DNA from: Saprospiraceae bacterium | GTDB lineage: Bacteria > Bacteroidota > Bacteroidia > Chitinophagales > Saprospiraceae | Length of the DNA stretch: 5,963 nucleotides | NCBI GenBank assembly: GCA_013361075.1 | Contig: JABWAJ010000375.1 | Coordinates: forward strand, 1 to 5,963 | Direction of reading: 5' to 3' | Part shown: positions 1 to 5,963 of the stretch, piece after piece | How positions within the stretch are numbered: position 1 is the stretch's first letter | Layout: every line of letters begins with the position of its first letter | Program-made: the position numbers and the translations under genes | The notes under the pieces: model-generated | The model's input: only the letters and a program-made list of their open reading frames with translations | Databases searched by the model: none | What the model was told of the DNA's origin: nothing

Positions 1-2
1 CT

Positions 3-533
3 ACCACCAATGGCGCAGCCAGCCTGCTCAACTTCTTCAGGCCACAACACGTTTGGCTGCGACTGGTTCGGGACGGAAGCAACTTCGTTGGTTATACTTC
101 ACTGAACGGGGTTTTATGGGATTTTGCCTTCTCGACAACGATCAGTATGGATGGCTGTATTTACGCAGGTATTTTTGCGGAAAGCATCAACAATGCCGTT
201 ACAACCACTGGCACTTTCGATCAGGTGCAAATCATTGGCGATACCGATCCGTTGATTCAGGCACCACAAACGCCTGTGGCAGCTTCGGGGCTTTCGCCGG
301 AAGTGTATCCTAACCCGACTACAGGGGAGGTAAACATTGACCTGCGTCGCTACGTAGTGCCGGTAGGTACAGTGAAAGTCTTTGATGCTTATGGCAAATT
401 AGTCATACAGAAGCAGCTGGACGGATCAGCACTGTTCCGCATGAAATTGGACGGCGACGACGGCGTTTATTTCCTCTCCATTGAAGTAGAAGGAGAAGCG
501 CCGGTGACGAAACGCGTGGTTATCGCGCATTAA
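3..533 (+). CDS. Secreted protein, 3' end, with T9SS type A C-terminal sorting domain (5' truncated by window edge)
   Basis: The frame is open from the left edge to the TAA at 531-533, giving the last 176 residues of a longer protein; the internal ATG at 147 is not its start. Residues about 11-78 contain RPQHVWLRLVRDG, an FVGYTSLNGVLW stretch, an IYAGIFAESINN stretch and a closing TFDQVQII strand. This pattern recalls the DUF1349/concanavalin-like modules found in secreted Bacteroidota proteins. After a short Pro/Ala-rich linker, residues about 98-176 form a classic type A sorting domain: VYPNPTTGEV (101-110), KVFDAYGKLV (125-134), GVYFLSIEVEGE (154-165) and the terminal TKRVVIAH. Such domains direct export through the type IX system and are usually removed during attachment to the cell surface or release. 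The protein is therefore probably extracellular, carrying a carbohydrate- or ligand-binding module near its C-terminus. Its catalytic or main domain, if any, lies outside the window. The sorting domain call is firm; the lectin-like call is moderate. Confidence 0.9.
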   Translation, partial: TTNGAASLLNFFRPQHVWLRLVRDGSNFVGYTSLNGVLWDFAFSTTISMDGCIYAGIFAESINNAVTTTGTFDQVQIIGDTDPLIQAPQTPVAASGLSPEVYPNPTTGEVNIDLRRYVVPVGTVKVFDAYGKLVIQKQLDGSALFRMKLDGDDGVYFLSIEVEGEAPVTKRVVIAH

Positions 534-543
534 TTAAGATCAG

Positions 544-634
544 AGGCAAAGGGCAAGTGGGCAAGTGGGCAAAGGGCATTATCTTTATTTGTAAGTGTTT
601 TTCTATTTGCCCACTTGCTCTTTGCCCACTTGCC
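544..634. terminator. Tandem and inverted GGGCAAGT repeats between convergent genes; probable bidirectional terminator
   Basis: The left arm contains two exact GGGCAAGT units (551-558, 559-566) followed by GGGCAAAG (567-574) and a further partial GGGCA. The right arm holds two exact copies of TTTGCCCACTTGC (606-618 and 621-633, period 15). The sequence at 560-574 is a perfect 15-bp inverted repeat of 620-634, with a 45-nt loop, and 561-573 can alternatively pair with 606-618, so several stem registers are possible. The element lies wholly in the 107-bp gap between the sorting-domain gene (ending 533) and the kinase gene (ending 641 on the opposite strand), the place where a two-way terminator is expected. 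A long transcript hairpin is certain from base pairing; the terminator role is inferred. It may also be one copy of a dispersed intergenic repeat family. Confidence 0.6.
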
Positions 635-640
635 TTATTT

Positions 641-2581
641 CTAGGCAGCTTTCGCCAGCGGCTTGAAGCGAATAATCGTTTCGAACCCATCTTTCGCGGA
701 CTCCTCCATTTGACCATCTAATTGGAGGGTCAATAATTGCACGAGGCGGCTGCCAAAACCATTGTCTTTAGATGAATTGCTGATGGCCTGGAGGCCAACG
801 CCATCGTCTTTGATGCGGAGTGCCAGGGTATTGCCATCCTGAGCCCGAAGGCTGATTTTGACCATTCCGGCCCGTCCTTCAGGAAAAGCATACTTGAGGG
901 CATTGGTCACCAACTCGTTGACAATTAACCCCAGCGGAATGGCCGTATCAACATCCAATCCAACTTCTTCCATGTCCACATTGAGGGCTACTTGTTGATC
1001 CCTAAACCCGAAGGCCTGGAACAGGGTTTCGCCCAGGGTTTTGAAATAGTCTTTCATTTCAACGGTGGCCAACTGGTCGCCCTGGTACAATTTCTGGTGG
1101 ATCAGTCCCATGGAACGCACGCGATTTTGGCTTTCCCGCACTGCTTCTAATGCGTTGGCATCTGTGAGGCCTGCCGATTGCAGGTTCAGCAGGCTGGAGA
1201 TGGTTTGCAGGTTGTTTTTGACCCGGTGATGAATTTCTTTCAGCAGCAGTTCGTTTTCCTGGTTTTTCTTTTTCAGCAAATCATTGGCAGCACTCAACTG
1301 CGCATTGGATTTTTGCTTTTGACGAAAATTTCGATACCCTAAAAATAAAATCAGTGCCAATAACAAGGCAATCCCGCTAATGGCCCATTGCAGGGTATTT
1401 TGGCGGGAAATTTGGGCATCCTGTATGGCTAACCGGCTGTCTTTTTCAGCGGTTTCATACTTCGTCAGCAGCGAGGACATCATTTCATCTTTTTCGATAC
1501 TTACCAAGCTGTCTTTTGCCACCTGGTACTTTTTGTGATAAGCTAAGGCTGATTTATAGTCCCCAAGTTTTTCATAAATCACACTGGTATGCAGGTAATT
1601 TTCAGAGAGGTTGGTTTTAAATCCAATTTTTTCAAAACCTTTAATGGCATTGAGTTTGTAGGGAAGGGCTTCTGCATATTTCCCCATCCGCATATAGACG
1701 TCACCGACATTGGCTTCTAAACTCAGGGTTATGCCATTCATTTGTGCGCTTTTCGAATAGGAGAGCGCCAGGTTATAATCGGCTAAGGCCTCCTGGTAAC
1801 GCCCTAAGAGCTTCAGGGCATTCCCCCGTTCGTTGTAAAAAGGCGCCAACTCCCCCGGAGGGAAACCCATTTCCTTTGCCAGGGTCACCTTCCTGTCCAT
1901 AAACTGATAGGCGGTTTTAAAGTCTTTTGTTTTGAATGAAGCCGACCCGGCTGCCCCGAGGCTGTACAGAAGCTGGCCTTTATCGCCAATTTTTTCAGCT
2001 GTGGCAATTGATTTTTGGGCATATGCCAGGGCTTCAGCACCCTTGTTTTGTTCGTATAAATCGTGGGAAATTTCCTCATAAGCCCTCGAAATGCCACTTT
2101 CATCCTTTAAGGCTTCCATGATGGCCAGTGCTTTCAGGTTGTAGCTCAGGGATTCCTCCAATCTCCCTGCATAGCGGCTGATATAGGATTTTTTAAACCA
2201 GGCCGAAGCTTCTCCTTTTTTATCCCCTTTTGCAACATAACCGGTCATGGCTTTTTCAAAATACAGGCTGGCGGAATCGAATTTCATAAGATTGGCATGG
2301 ATTCTTCCAATCCTTTCATAAAACTTTGGCTCCTGCGCGTCCCGGGAATCCCGGGCAAGTTGGACACCCTGCCGGAGGTACTTCAGCGCTTCTTCGATAT
2401 CAGACCTTTCTGCAAGACTGGCGATGTCTGCCAGTAAGTTTAGTTTTGCCTCCACCTGTGACGTCTGATTCAGGATGTTGATCAGGCTGTCTTTCTGGCG
2501 CACCACAGGATCACCGGGTTGTGCACAACCAACTGTAATCCAAAATATCGTAAAGAAAAAGCCACAAAAGAGAGACTTCAT
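641..2581 (-). CDS. TPR-containing membrane sensor histidine kinase, HisKA_2 family
   Basis: Complete 646-residue kinase. Residues 1-20 are a hydrophobic export signal ending VGCA before QPGD; cleavage by signal peptidase I after Ala20 is favoured, because the position three before Cys19 is Thr, which is poor for a lipobox. Residues about 86-360 form seven TPR-like helix pairs at a regular spacing of about 40 residues (clearest at 246-279, 286-319 and 326-359), predicted to lie outside the inner membrane. A single membrane helix (about 398-416) and a Lys/Asn/Glu-rich coiled coil (about 417-450) lead to the HisKA_2 box EIHHRVKNNLQ (449-459). His452 aligns with the phosphoacceptor of related HWE kinases. 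The HATPase domain shows the N box NELVTNALKYAF (555-566), G1 DDGVGL (592-597) and G2 NGFGSRL (607-613), so the ATP site looks intact. Family members autophosphorylate on His and pass phosphate to a receiver Asp. The likely partner is the divergent LytTR regulator starting at 2787. The signal sensed is unknown; TPRs suggest a protein or peptide ligand. Confidence 0.93.
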   Translation of the reverse strand: MKSLFCGFFFTIFWITVGCAQPGDPVVRQKDSLINILNQTSQVEAKLNLLADIASLAERSDIEEALKYLRQGVQLARDSRDAQEPKFYERIGRIHANLMKFDSASLYFEKAMTGYVAKGDKKGEASAWFKKSYISRYAGRLEESLSYNLKALAIMEALKDESGISRAYEEISHDLYEQNKGAEALAYAQKSIATAEKIGDKGQLLYSLGAAGSASFKTKDFKTAYQFMDRKVTLAKEMGFPPGELAPFYNERGNALKLLGRYQEALADYNLALSYSKSAQMNGITLSLEANVGDVYMRMGKYAEALPYKLNAIKGFEKIGFKTNLSENYLHTSVIYEKLGDYKSALAYHKKYQVAKDSLVSIEKDEMMSSLLTKYETAEKDSRLAIQDAQISRQNTLQWAISGIALLLALILFLGYRNFRQKQKSNAQLSAANDLLKKKNQENELLLKEIHHRVKNNLQTISSLLNLQSAGLTDANALEAVRESQNRVRSMGLIHQKLYQGDQLATVEMKDYFKTLGETLFQAFGFRDQQVALNVDMEEVGLDVDTAIPLGLIVNELVTNALKYAFPEGRAGMVKISLRAQDGNTLALRIKDDGVGLQAISNSSKDNGFGSRLVQLLTLQLDGQMEESAKDGFETIIRFKPLAKAA

Positions 2582-2604
2582 AAATTATGAGTTTAATCGT
2601 GGAA

Positions 2605-2639
2605 CAAATGATACCCAAGGGGAATGGCTCCGTCCCAAA
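2605..2639 (-). promoter_or_regulatory. Weak candidate promoter for the histidine kinase gene
   Basis: Read on the minus strand, 2639-2636 is TTTG and 2613-2605 is TATCATTTG. This is close to the Bacteroidota TAnnTTTG -7 box but has three bases instead of two between TA and TTTG. The spacing between the elements is 22 nt. The -7-like box ends about 24 nt upstream of the kinase ATG. The match is imperfect and could be chance in this AT-rich gap. Confidence 0.2.
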
Positions 2640-2738
2640 TTCCCGGGTTGACAATTTTATGCATTACCGCAAAAAACAACGCAGCAATTTAGGAGGAGTT
2701 ATCTGCTGTTTATCAAAACTCCCTGCAAATTGTTTTGT

Positions 2739-2746
2739 TACCTTTG
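2739..2746 (+). promoter_or_regulatory. Bacteroidota-type -7 promoter box (TACCTTTG) for the LytTR regulator gene
   Basis: TACCTTTG matches all fixed positions of the TAnnTTTG -7 consensus used by the primary sigma factor of Bacteroidota. It lies 40 bp before the regulator's ATG, which would give a leader of roughly 30-35 nt. No clear TTG -33 element is present about 20 bp further upstream, so the promoter may be weak or need an activator. The region between the divergent kinase and regulator genes (2582-2786) holds no other convincing gene. Confidence 0.5.
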
Positions 2747-2786
2747 CCTTATGGATTCCACCAGCCAGGAAAAGTAGTATGATTTT

Positions 2787-3542
2787 ATGATGAATCCTGT
2801 CAAGATCCTTATTGTCGAGGACGAAATGATTATTGCTGCCGACATTTCTATGATGCTCAGTGGTCTGGGCTATGAAATTACTGGCATTACTCCGCGCGGA
2901 GAGGACGCGCTCAAAAGCATGGAAGCCACCCTGCCCGATCTGGTGCTCATGGACATCACCCTCAAAGGTACCCTTGACGGCGTGGAAACCGCCCGTTTGA
3001 TTTATGAACAATATCAGACACCTGTTATCTTCCTAACCTCTCATACCGACGACGCGACTTTTGACCGCGCCAAAACAACACGCCCTTACGCTTTCATTTC
3101 CAAACCGTTCCAACCTTCTGATCTGCAACGCGCCATCGAATTGGCCATGGTTAGGCTGGCAGAAGAACACAGCGGACAAGCCCTCGTACATGTTGGCGGC
3201 CCTCAGGAGCATGCCTACATCCTCGCCGACCGCATCTTTGTGCGGCACAAAGGGAAAATGATAAAAATTTACCTCCAGGACATCCTTTTTGCGGAAGCAG
3301 AACGCAGCTATTGCAAAATATTCACCTGCGACACCGAATACCTCATGACCCTTTCGCTGGGGGCTTTGGAAGAAAAACTCAACTCCAGGGACTTCCTCCG
3401 CATCCACCGCTCACACATCATCAATGTCGCCAAAATTGACGCCATCAGCGACGGGTACAACTACGTCAATATTGGTCAGAAAACGCTGCCGGTAAGCCGG
3501 TCTTTTCAGGAAGAACTCATGCAGCGCCTCAAGGTCATTTAG
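2787..3542 (+). CDS. Response regulator: CheY-like receiver plus LytTR DNA-binding domain
   Basis: Complete 251-residue protein. The receiver (about 5-122) has the acidic pair Glu11/Asp12 in LIVEDE, the phosphoacceptor Asp56 in LVLMD, a switch Thr84 in FLTS and the conserved Lys106 in ISKPF, so it should be phosphorylatable. After a linker (about 123-145), residues about 146-250 form a LytTR domain with ILFAEAERSYCKIF (166-179) and the diagnostic FLRIHRSHIIN (203-213), followed by the LPVSRSF strand region. LytTR proteins are transcription factors that bind pairs of short direct repeats about two helical turns apart. Two ATG codons are adjacent (2787 and 2790); the first is used here, and there is no Shine-Dalgarno sequence to decide. 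The gene is divergent from a HisKA_2 kinase, 205 bp away, its probable partner, and 207 bp upstream of a large secreted-protein gene in the same direction. Likely targets are its own region and that gene, but this is inference. Confidence 0.95.
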   Translation: MMNPVKILIVEDEMIIAADISMMLSGLGYEITGITPRGEDALKSMEATLPDLVLMDITLKGTLDGVETARLIYEQYQTPVIFLTSHTDDATFDRAKTTRPYAFISKPFQPSDLQRAIELAMVRLAEEHSGQALVHVGGPQEHAYILADRIFVRHKGKMIKIYLQDILFAEAERSYCKIFTCDTEYLMTLSLGALEEKLNSRDFLRIHRSHIINVAKIDAISDGYNYVNIGQKTLPVSRSFQEELMQRLKVI

Positions 3543-3626
3543 TCCTTTATCGCAACCCTCGCCATTTCATTCGGAAGGCCAACGTGTTCACTCGGAAAGG
3601 GAAACGGCATACCCGGAAGATAATCA

Positions 3627-3657
3627 TTGTCCCCTGCACTGAATTTCCGCAAGTTTG
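3627..3657 (+). promoter_or_regulatory. Candidate promoter for the large secreted-protein gene
   Basis: TTG at 3627-3629 and CAAGTTTG at 3650-3657 are separated by 20 nt, fitting the Bacteroidota -33/-7 layout TTG-N(about 20)-TAnnTTTG with one mismatch (C for the first T). Transcription would begin near 3664, giving a leader of about 85 nt that contains the direct repeats at 3677-3707. No convincing terminator follows the regulator gene, so read-through from it is also possible. Confidence 0.3.
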
Positions 3658-3682
3658 AAGATCAATAGACCAAATCTTCAAA
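3654..3682. repeat. 9-bp inverted repeat (hairpin) upstream of the secreted-protein gene
   Basis: TTTGAAGAT at 3654-3662 pairs perfectly with ATCTTCAAA at 3674-3682 around an 11-nt loop. The stem is AT-rich and has no following T tract on the plus strand, so it is not a typical terminator. Its right arm overlaps the first of the two direct repeats at 3677-3707, so it may be part of an operator rather than an RNA structure. Confidence 0.45.
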
Positions 3683-3707
3683 AACTAAGCAGCAGTTTTC
3701 AAAAACT
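3677..3707 (-). promoter_or_regulatory. Candidate LytTR-type operator: two 10-bp direct repeats, 21 bp apart
   Basis: TTCAAAAACT occurs exactly at 3677-3686 and 3698-3707, a start-to-start distance of 21 bp, or two helical turns. On the minus strand each reads AGTTTTTGAA; with flanking bases the copies read TTAGTTTTT and ACAGTTTTT. The second matches 8 of 9 positions of the general LytTR half-site [TA][AC][CA]GTTN[AG][TG], and the first 7 of 9. AgrA-type sites have 9-bp repeats with 12-bp spacers, the same 21-bp period. The site lies between the LytTR regulator gene and the secreted-protein gene. The repeat and spacing are seen directly; binding is inferred, and A/T richness raises the chance of coincidence. 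Confidence 0.4.
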
Positions 3708-3749
3708 GTGAACAAACACCATTTCATCACCTATCGAATTCGGAAATTC

Positions 3750-5963
3750 ATGTCACCAACACTTCCTTTATCGAACAGGCACTACGCCTTTGTCCTAATG
3801 GCAATACTTTGCCTCAGTGGCACCGCCCAGGCGCAAATTTCCATCCCAAACACCAGTTTCACTTACACCGAAACCTTCAACACCCTGCCCATTTCAGGCA
3901 CCGGGCATACTGCCCTTCCTGCCGGCTGGGCTTTTTTCGAAACATCAAATGTATTTGGTGGAGCCAATATGATCTATCGGGCAGGAGACGCATCCGGGCC
4001 ATACTTTCTGGTAACGTATGACACTTACAGTTTCGGCGCAACCGGAGATTCAGACAGGGCATTTGGAAGTGTAACAAGCACAACCCAGGATTCGATGAAT
4101 TCAACAATCGGTGCCTGTTTTACCAACAATACCGGTTCCATCATTACTTCCATGACCGTAACCTATACCGGAGAAACCTGGCGGGTGAGTTCCCAAAACA
4201 GGCAGGACGGTCTAGTGTTTCAATACAACCAAAATACCACGGCCATCAACGGTGCAGGTACCTGGACGGCGTTTACGGCATTAGACTATTTTAACCCCGG
4301 CGCTCCGACCGTGGGCGGCGGTTCCCTCCGGCATTCAGCGGTGGTTTCAGCCACCATTTCCGGTTTAAACATCGCACCCGGCAATACCTTTTGCTTCCGG
4401 TGGTTGAATTTTAATACACCTCCGGCGACTCCCAATCAGGAAGACGCCCTCGGTGTTGATGATTTTTCTTTGAGTAATATTGTTGTTTGTACCCCGCCTG
4501 TCGTCACGGCGCCCACCGTTACGCAACCTACCTGCGTCGCCCCATCTGGCGGCGCGATCACCGTAAATGCTACGGGCATCAGTACGCTGGAATACAGCGT
4601 TAACAATGGTAGCACCTGGAGCACCAATCCTGTTTTTAGTGGCCTTGCTGCAGGGAATTACCATATCAAAGTACGTCTGCAGGCCAACCCGGCTTGCGAA
4701 ACCACCTACGGAAGCAACCCCGTAGTGCTAAGTCCGCCATTTACCGCCTCCACCACTACGGATACCTGGACGGGCTGTGTATCCACCAACTGGGCCACGC
4801 CCGGCAACTGGGCGGATGGCAGCGTACCTACGGCTGTAGATAATGTGACGATACCCAATGTGGTCAATGCCCCTGTCATCATGGGCGGCACGGCGGCAGT
4901 AGCTAAATCGGTATTGGTACAGGCAAGCGCTGTATTCACCATCCAGGCAACAGGTAGTTTAGCAATTAATGGTGCCACGGGGTTTGCTTTAGAGAATTTC
5001 GGCATCTTAGACAACAGCGGTACGATACGGGTAGGCAATATCTCAACGGTTGCCAACATAGGCATCGTGCATCGCGGTGGCGGTACGTTGAACAACAAAC
5101 CAAATGGCTTGATTCAAATTGACCGCACGGGAGGAGCTGAAGCCTTTTATACTTCCGGAGTAGTGAACAACGAAGCCACTATTAATATCGGTATAAATGC
5201 CACCGTTTCAGGAAATGGCATTTCAGTTGATGGCGGTATTTTCAACAACAAACCGGGCGGATCAATCCAAATTGAACAAACAACAGGCTATGGCGTTTTT
5301 ACGGGCGGCAATGGAGGCGTTTTTAACAATAATGCTACTGGTAGTATACGCATCAATCGTATTTCCGGTATCGGGGTAATAAACTTTAGTACTTTTTACA
5401 ACGCAGGCACATTAACTATTGGCGATATCGCCTTTTCTGGCCAGGATGATATTGAGAACTATGCAACCTTTACCAATGCTTCCACAGGAATTATTTCCGT
5501 TGACAGAGCATTCTCAAATGGTATTTGGCATATCACGGGTACCTTTCAAAATAGTGGAAAAATCACCGTAGGCTCTATTGCCAATACCGGGACGGGCATT
5601 CTCAGTTATGTCCCATTCACAAACAGTGCCGGAGCAGAAATCCACATTGACCGAACGCCTAATGGAATTGTCAGTACCAACGCATTTACCAACGCGGGCT
5701 TAATCCGGATGGGAGAAAATGTGCCCTTGACGGGAAGTGGTATTGTGAATACAGGAGTGGCTGCAGTCCTTAACAACAATGCCGGTGGTGATATTAGCAT
5801 TAAGCAAACAGGCTTGGATGCGGTGCAAAATTCCACAAACGCTACTTTCAATAACAATGCGTGCGCCACGATCACTATTTTTGACAATCTGAGTAATTCG
5901 GGCTCTTTTACAAATACAGGCCTGTTTACGGTCAATACAACACAAACGCACACCAATTCGGCT
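3750..5963 (+). CDS. Large secreted modular surface protein, N-terminal 738 residues (3' truncated by window edge); probable T9SS cargo
   Basis: One frame runs from the ATG at 3750 to the right edge without a stop. This is the first ATG after an in-frame TAG at 3666-3668, and it gives a good signal peptide (residues 1-28) ending TAQA before QISIPN. Residues about 36-247 form a beta domain common in secreted Bacteroidota proteins, with ETFNTLP, PAGWAFFE, FGATGDSDRAFGS, ACFTNNTGS, TYTGETWR and a closing LGVDDFSLSNI. Residues about 255-328 resemble an SprB/Ig-like repeat (VTQPTC, LEYSVNNGSTWS, FSGLAAGNYHIKV), with Cys262 and Cys316 as a possible disulfide. TWTGCVSTNW and GNWADGSVPTAVDNVTIPN (339-370) open an Asn/Gly/Thr-rich beta-helix-like array reaching residue 738 and beyond. 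No catalytic motif is visible, so adhesin or structural surface protein is most likely. The expected C-terminal sorting domain would lie outside the window; the T9SS assignment is inferred from domain style and context. The sugar- or partner-binding target is unknown. Confidence 0.9.
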   Translation, partial: MSPTLPLSNRHYAFVLMAILCLSGTAQAQISIPNTSFTYTETFNTLPISGTGHTALPAGWAFFETSNVFGGANMIYRAGDASGPYFLVTYDTYSFGATGDSDRAFGSVTSTTQDSMNSTIGACFTNNTGSIITSMTVTYTGETWRVSSQNRQDGLVFQYNQNTTAINGAGTWTAFTALDYFNPGAPTVGGGSLRHSAVVSATISGLNIAPGNTFCFRWLNFNTPPATPNQEDALGVDDFSLSNIVVCTPPVVTAPTVTQPTCVAPSGGAITVNATGISTLEYSVNNGSTWSTNPVFSGLAAGNYHIKVRLQANPACETTYGSNPVVLSPPFTASTTTDTWTGCVSTNWATPGNWADGSVPTAVDNVTIPNVVNAPVIMGGTAAVAKSVLVQASAVFTIQATGSLAINGATGFALENFGILDNSGTIRVGNISTVANIGIVHRGGGTLNNKPNGLIQIDRTGGAEAFYTSGVVNNEATINIGINATVSGNGISVDGGIFNNKPGGSIQIEQTTGYGVFTGGNGGVFNNNATGSIRINRISGIGVINFSTFYNAGTLTIGDIAFSGQDDIENYATFTNASTGIISVDRAFSNGIWHITGTFQNSGKITVGSIANTGTGILSYVPFTNSAGAEIHIDRTPNGIVSTNAFTNAGLIRMGENVPLTGSGIVNTGVAAVLNNNAGGDISIKQTGLDAVQNSTNATFNNNACATITIFDNLSNSGSFTNTGLFTVNTTQTHTNSA
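5010..5936 (+). repeat. Protein-level repeat array: alternating two-rung beta-helix units within the large secreted protein
   Basis: From about residue 421 to 729 two short motifs recur. Type A is N-x-G-x-[IL]-x-[IVM]-G, for example NSGTIRVG, NAGTLTIG, NSGKITVG and NAGLIRMG. Type B is [FL]-x-N-x-x-x-G-x-I-x-[IV]-[DEN]-[RQ], for example LNNKPNGLIQIDR, FNNKPGGSIQIEQ, FNNNATGSIRINR and FTNASTGIISVDR. They mostly alternate every 21-31 residues, a combined period near 50. At two places (about residues 527 and 702) a B unit follows a B unit directly. DNA identity between units is low, so the array is old rather than a recent tandem expansion. A right-handed beta-helix fold is inferred. Confidence 0.65.

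Noticed and set aside
53..313. 86-codon plus-strand frame near the left edge
   Set aside because: It is out of frame with the sorting-domain protein that covers the same bases and has no recognisable motif.
2563..2581. Kinase N-terminus as a lipoprotein signal (VGC before AQPG)
   Set aside because: The residue three before the Cys is Thr rather than Leu/Val/Ile; signal peptidase I cleavage after the following Ala is more likely, though a lipoprotein is not excluded.
2587..2790. 67-codon plus-strand frame in the gap between kinase and regulator
   Set aside because: It spans the divergent promoter region, contains the -7 box, shows no domain pattern and ends by overlapping the regulator's ATG; it is most likely noncoding.
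2779..2790. Four-triplet mini-frame (ATG ATT TTA TGA) whose stop overlaps the regulator start codon, as a possible translational coupling leader
   Set aside because: Such a short frame arises easily by chance in AT-rich sequence and there is no ribosome binding site to support its use.
3693..3708. Near-palindrome CAGTTTTCAAAAACTG as a hairpin terminator
   Set aside because: The loop would be only 2-4 nt, the stem is AT-rich and no T tract follows; it overlaps the direct repeats, which explain it better.
3736..3749. GAATT/AATTC inverted repeat just before the ATG at 3750
   Set aside because: The arms are only 5 bp with a 4-nt loop, too short to separate from chance.
4706..5098. 130-codon minus-strand frame, and others at 4365-4664 and 5606-5956
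   Set aside because: All lie antisense to the continuous 738-codon frame, whose product has clear domain patterns; the minus-strand translations look like low-complexity shadows.

Overview
The window comes from a bacterium of the phylum Bacteroidota. The family Saprospiraceae (Haliscomenobacter/Lewinella-like) is a reasonable guess from the moderate GC content and the type of surface proteins, but it is not proven. Supporting signs are a type IX secretion (T9SS) C-terminal sorting domain at the left edge, a TPR-containing HisKA_2 kinase, a CheY-LytTR regulator, a Bacteroidota-type -7 promoter box (TAnnTTTG), and no clear Shine-Dalgarno sequence before the start codons.

Layout. Positions 3-533 (+) hold the 3' end of a secreted protein: a lectin-like domain followed by a complete T9SS type A sorting domain. 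Positions 534-640 are a convergent intergenic stretch filled by tandem GGGCAAGT-type repeats and their inverted copies, probably a two-way terminator. Positions 641-2581 (-) encode a complete sensor histidine kinase with an exported TPR sensor region, one membrane helix and a HisKA_2/HATPase core. Positions 2582-2786 are a divergent promoter region. Positions 2787-3542 (+) encode a complete receiver-LytTR response regulator. Positions 3543-3749 are noncoding, with a hairpin, a possible promoter and a 10-bp direct repeat at 21-bp spacing that resembles a LytTR-type operator. From 3750 to the right edge (+) runs one uninterrupted frame of 738 codons. It is the start of a large secreted surface protein with a signal peptide, a conserved N-terminal beta domain, an SprB/Ig-like domain and an Asn/Gly-rich beta-helix repeat array, and it has no stop codon before the window ends.

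How the parts may work together. The divergent kinase and regulator look like a cognate two-component pair. The regulator sits directly upstream of the large secreted protein in the same direction, with a candidate LytTR site between them. The simplest model is that an envelope signal sensed by the TPR kinase controls production of the surface protein through the LytTR regulator. The domain identities are strong; the regulatory link is inference. No RNA gene, CRISPR array, insertion sequence or integration site was seen. Nothing here is clearly a new system; the best leads are the LytTR-like site and the two-rung repeat architecture.
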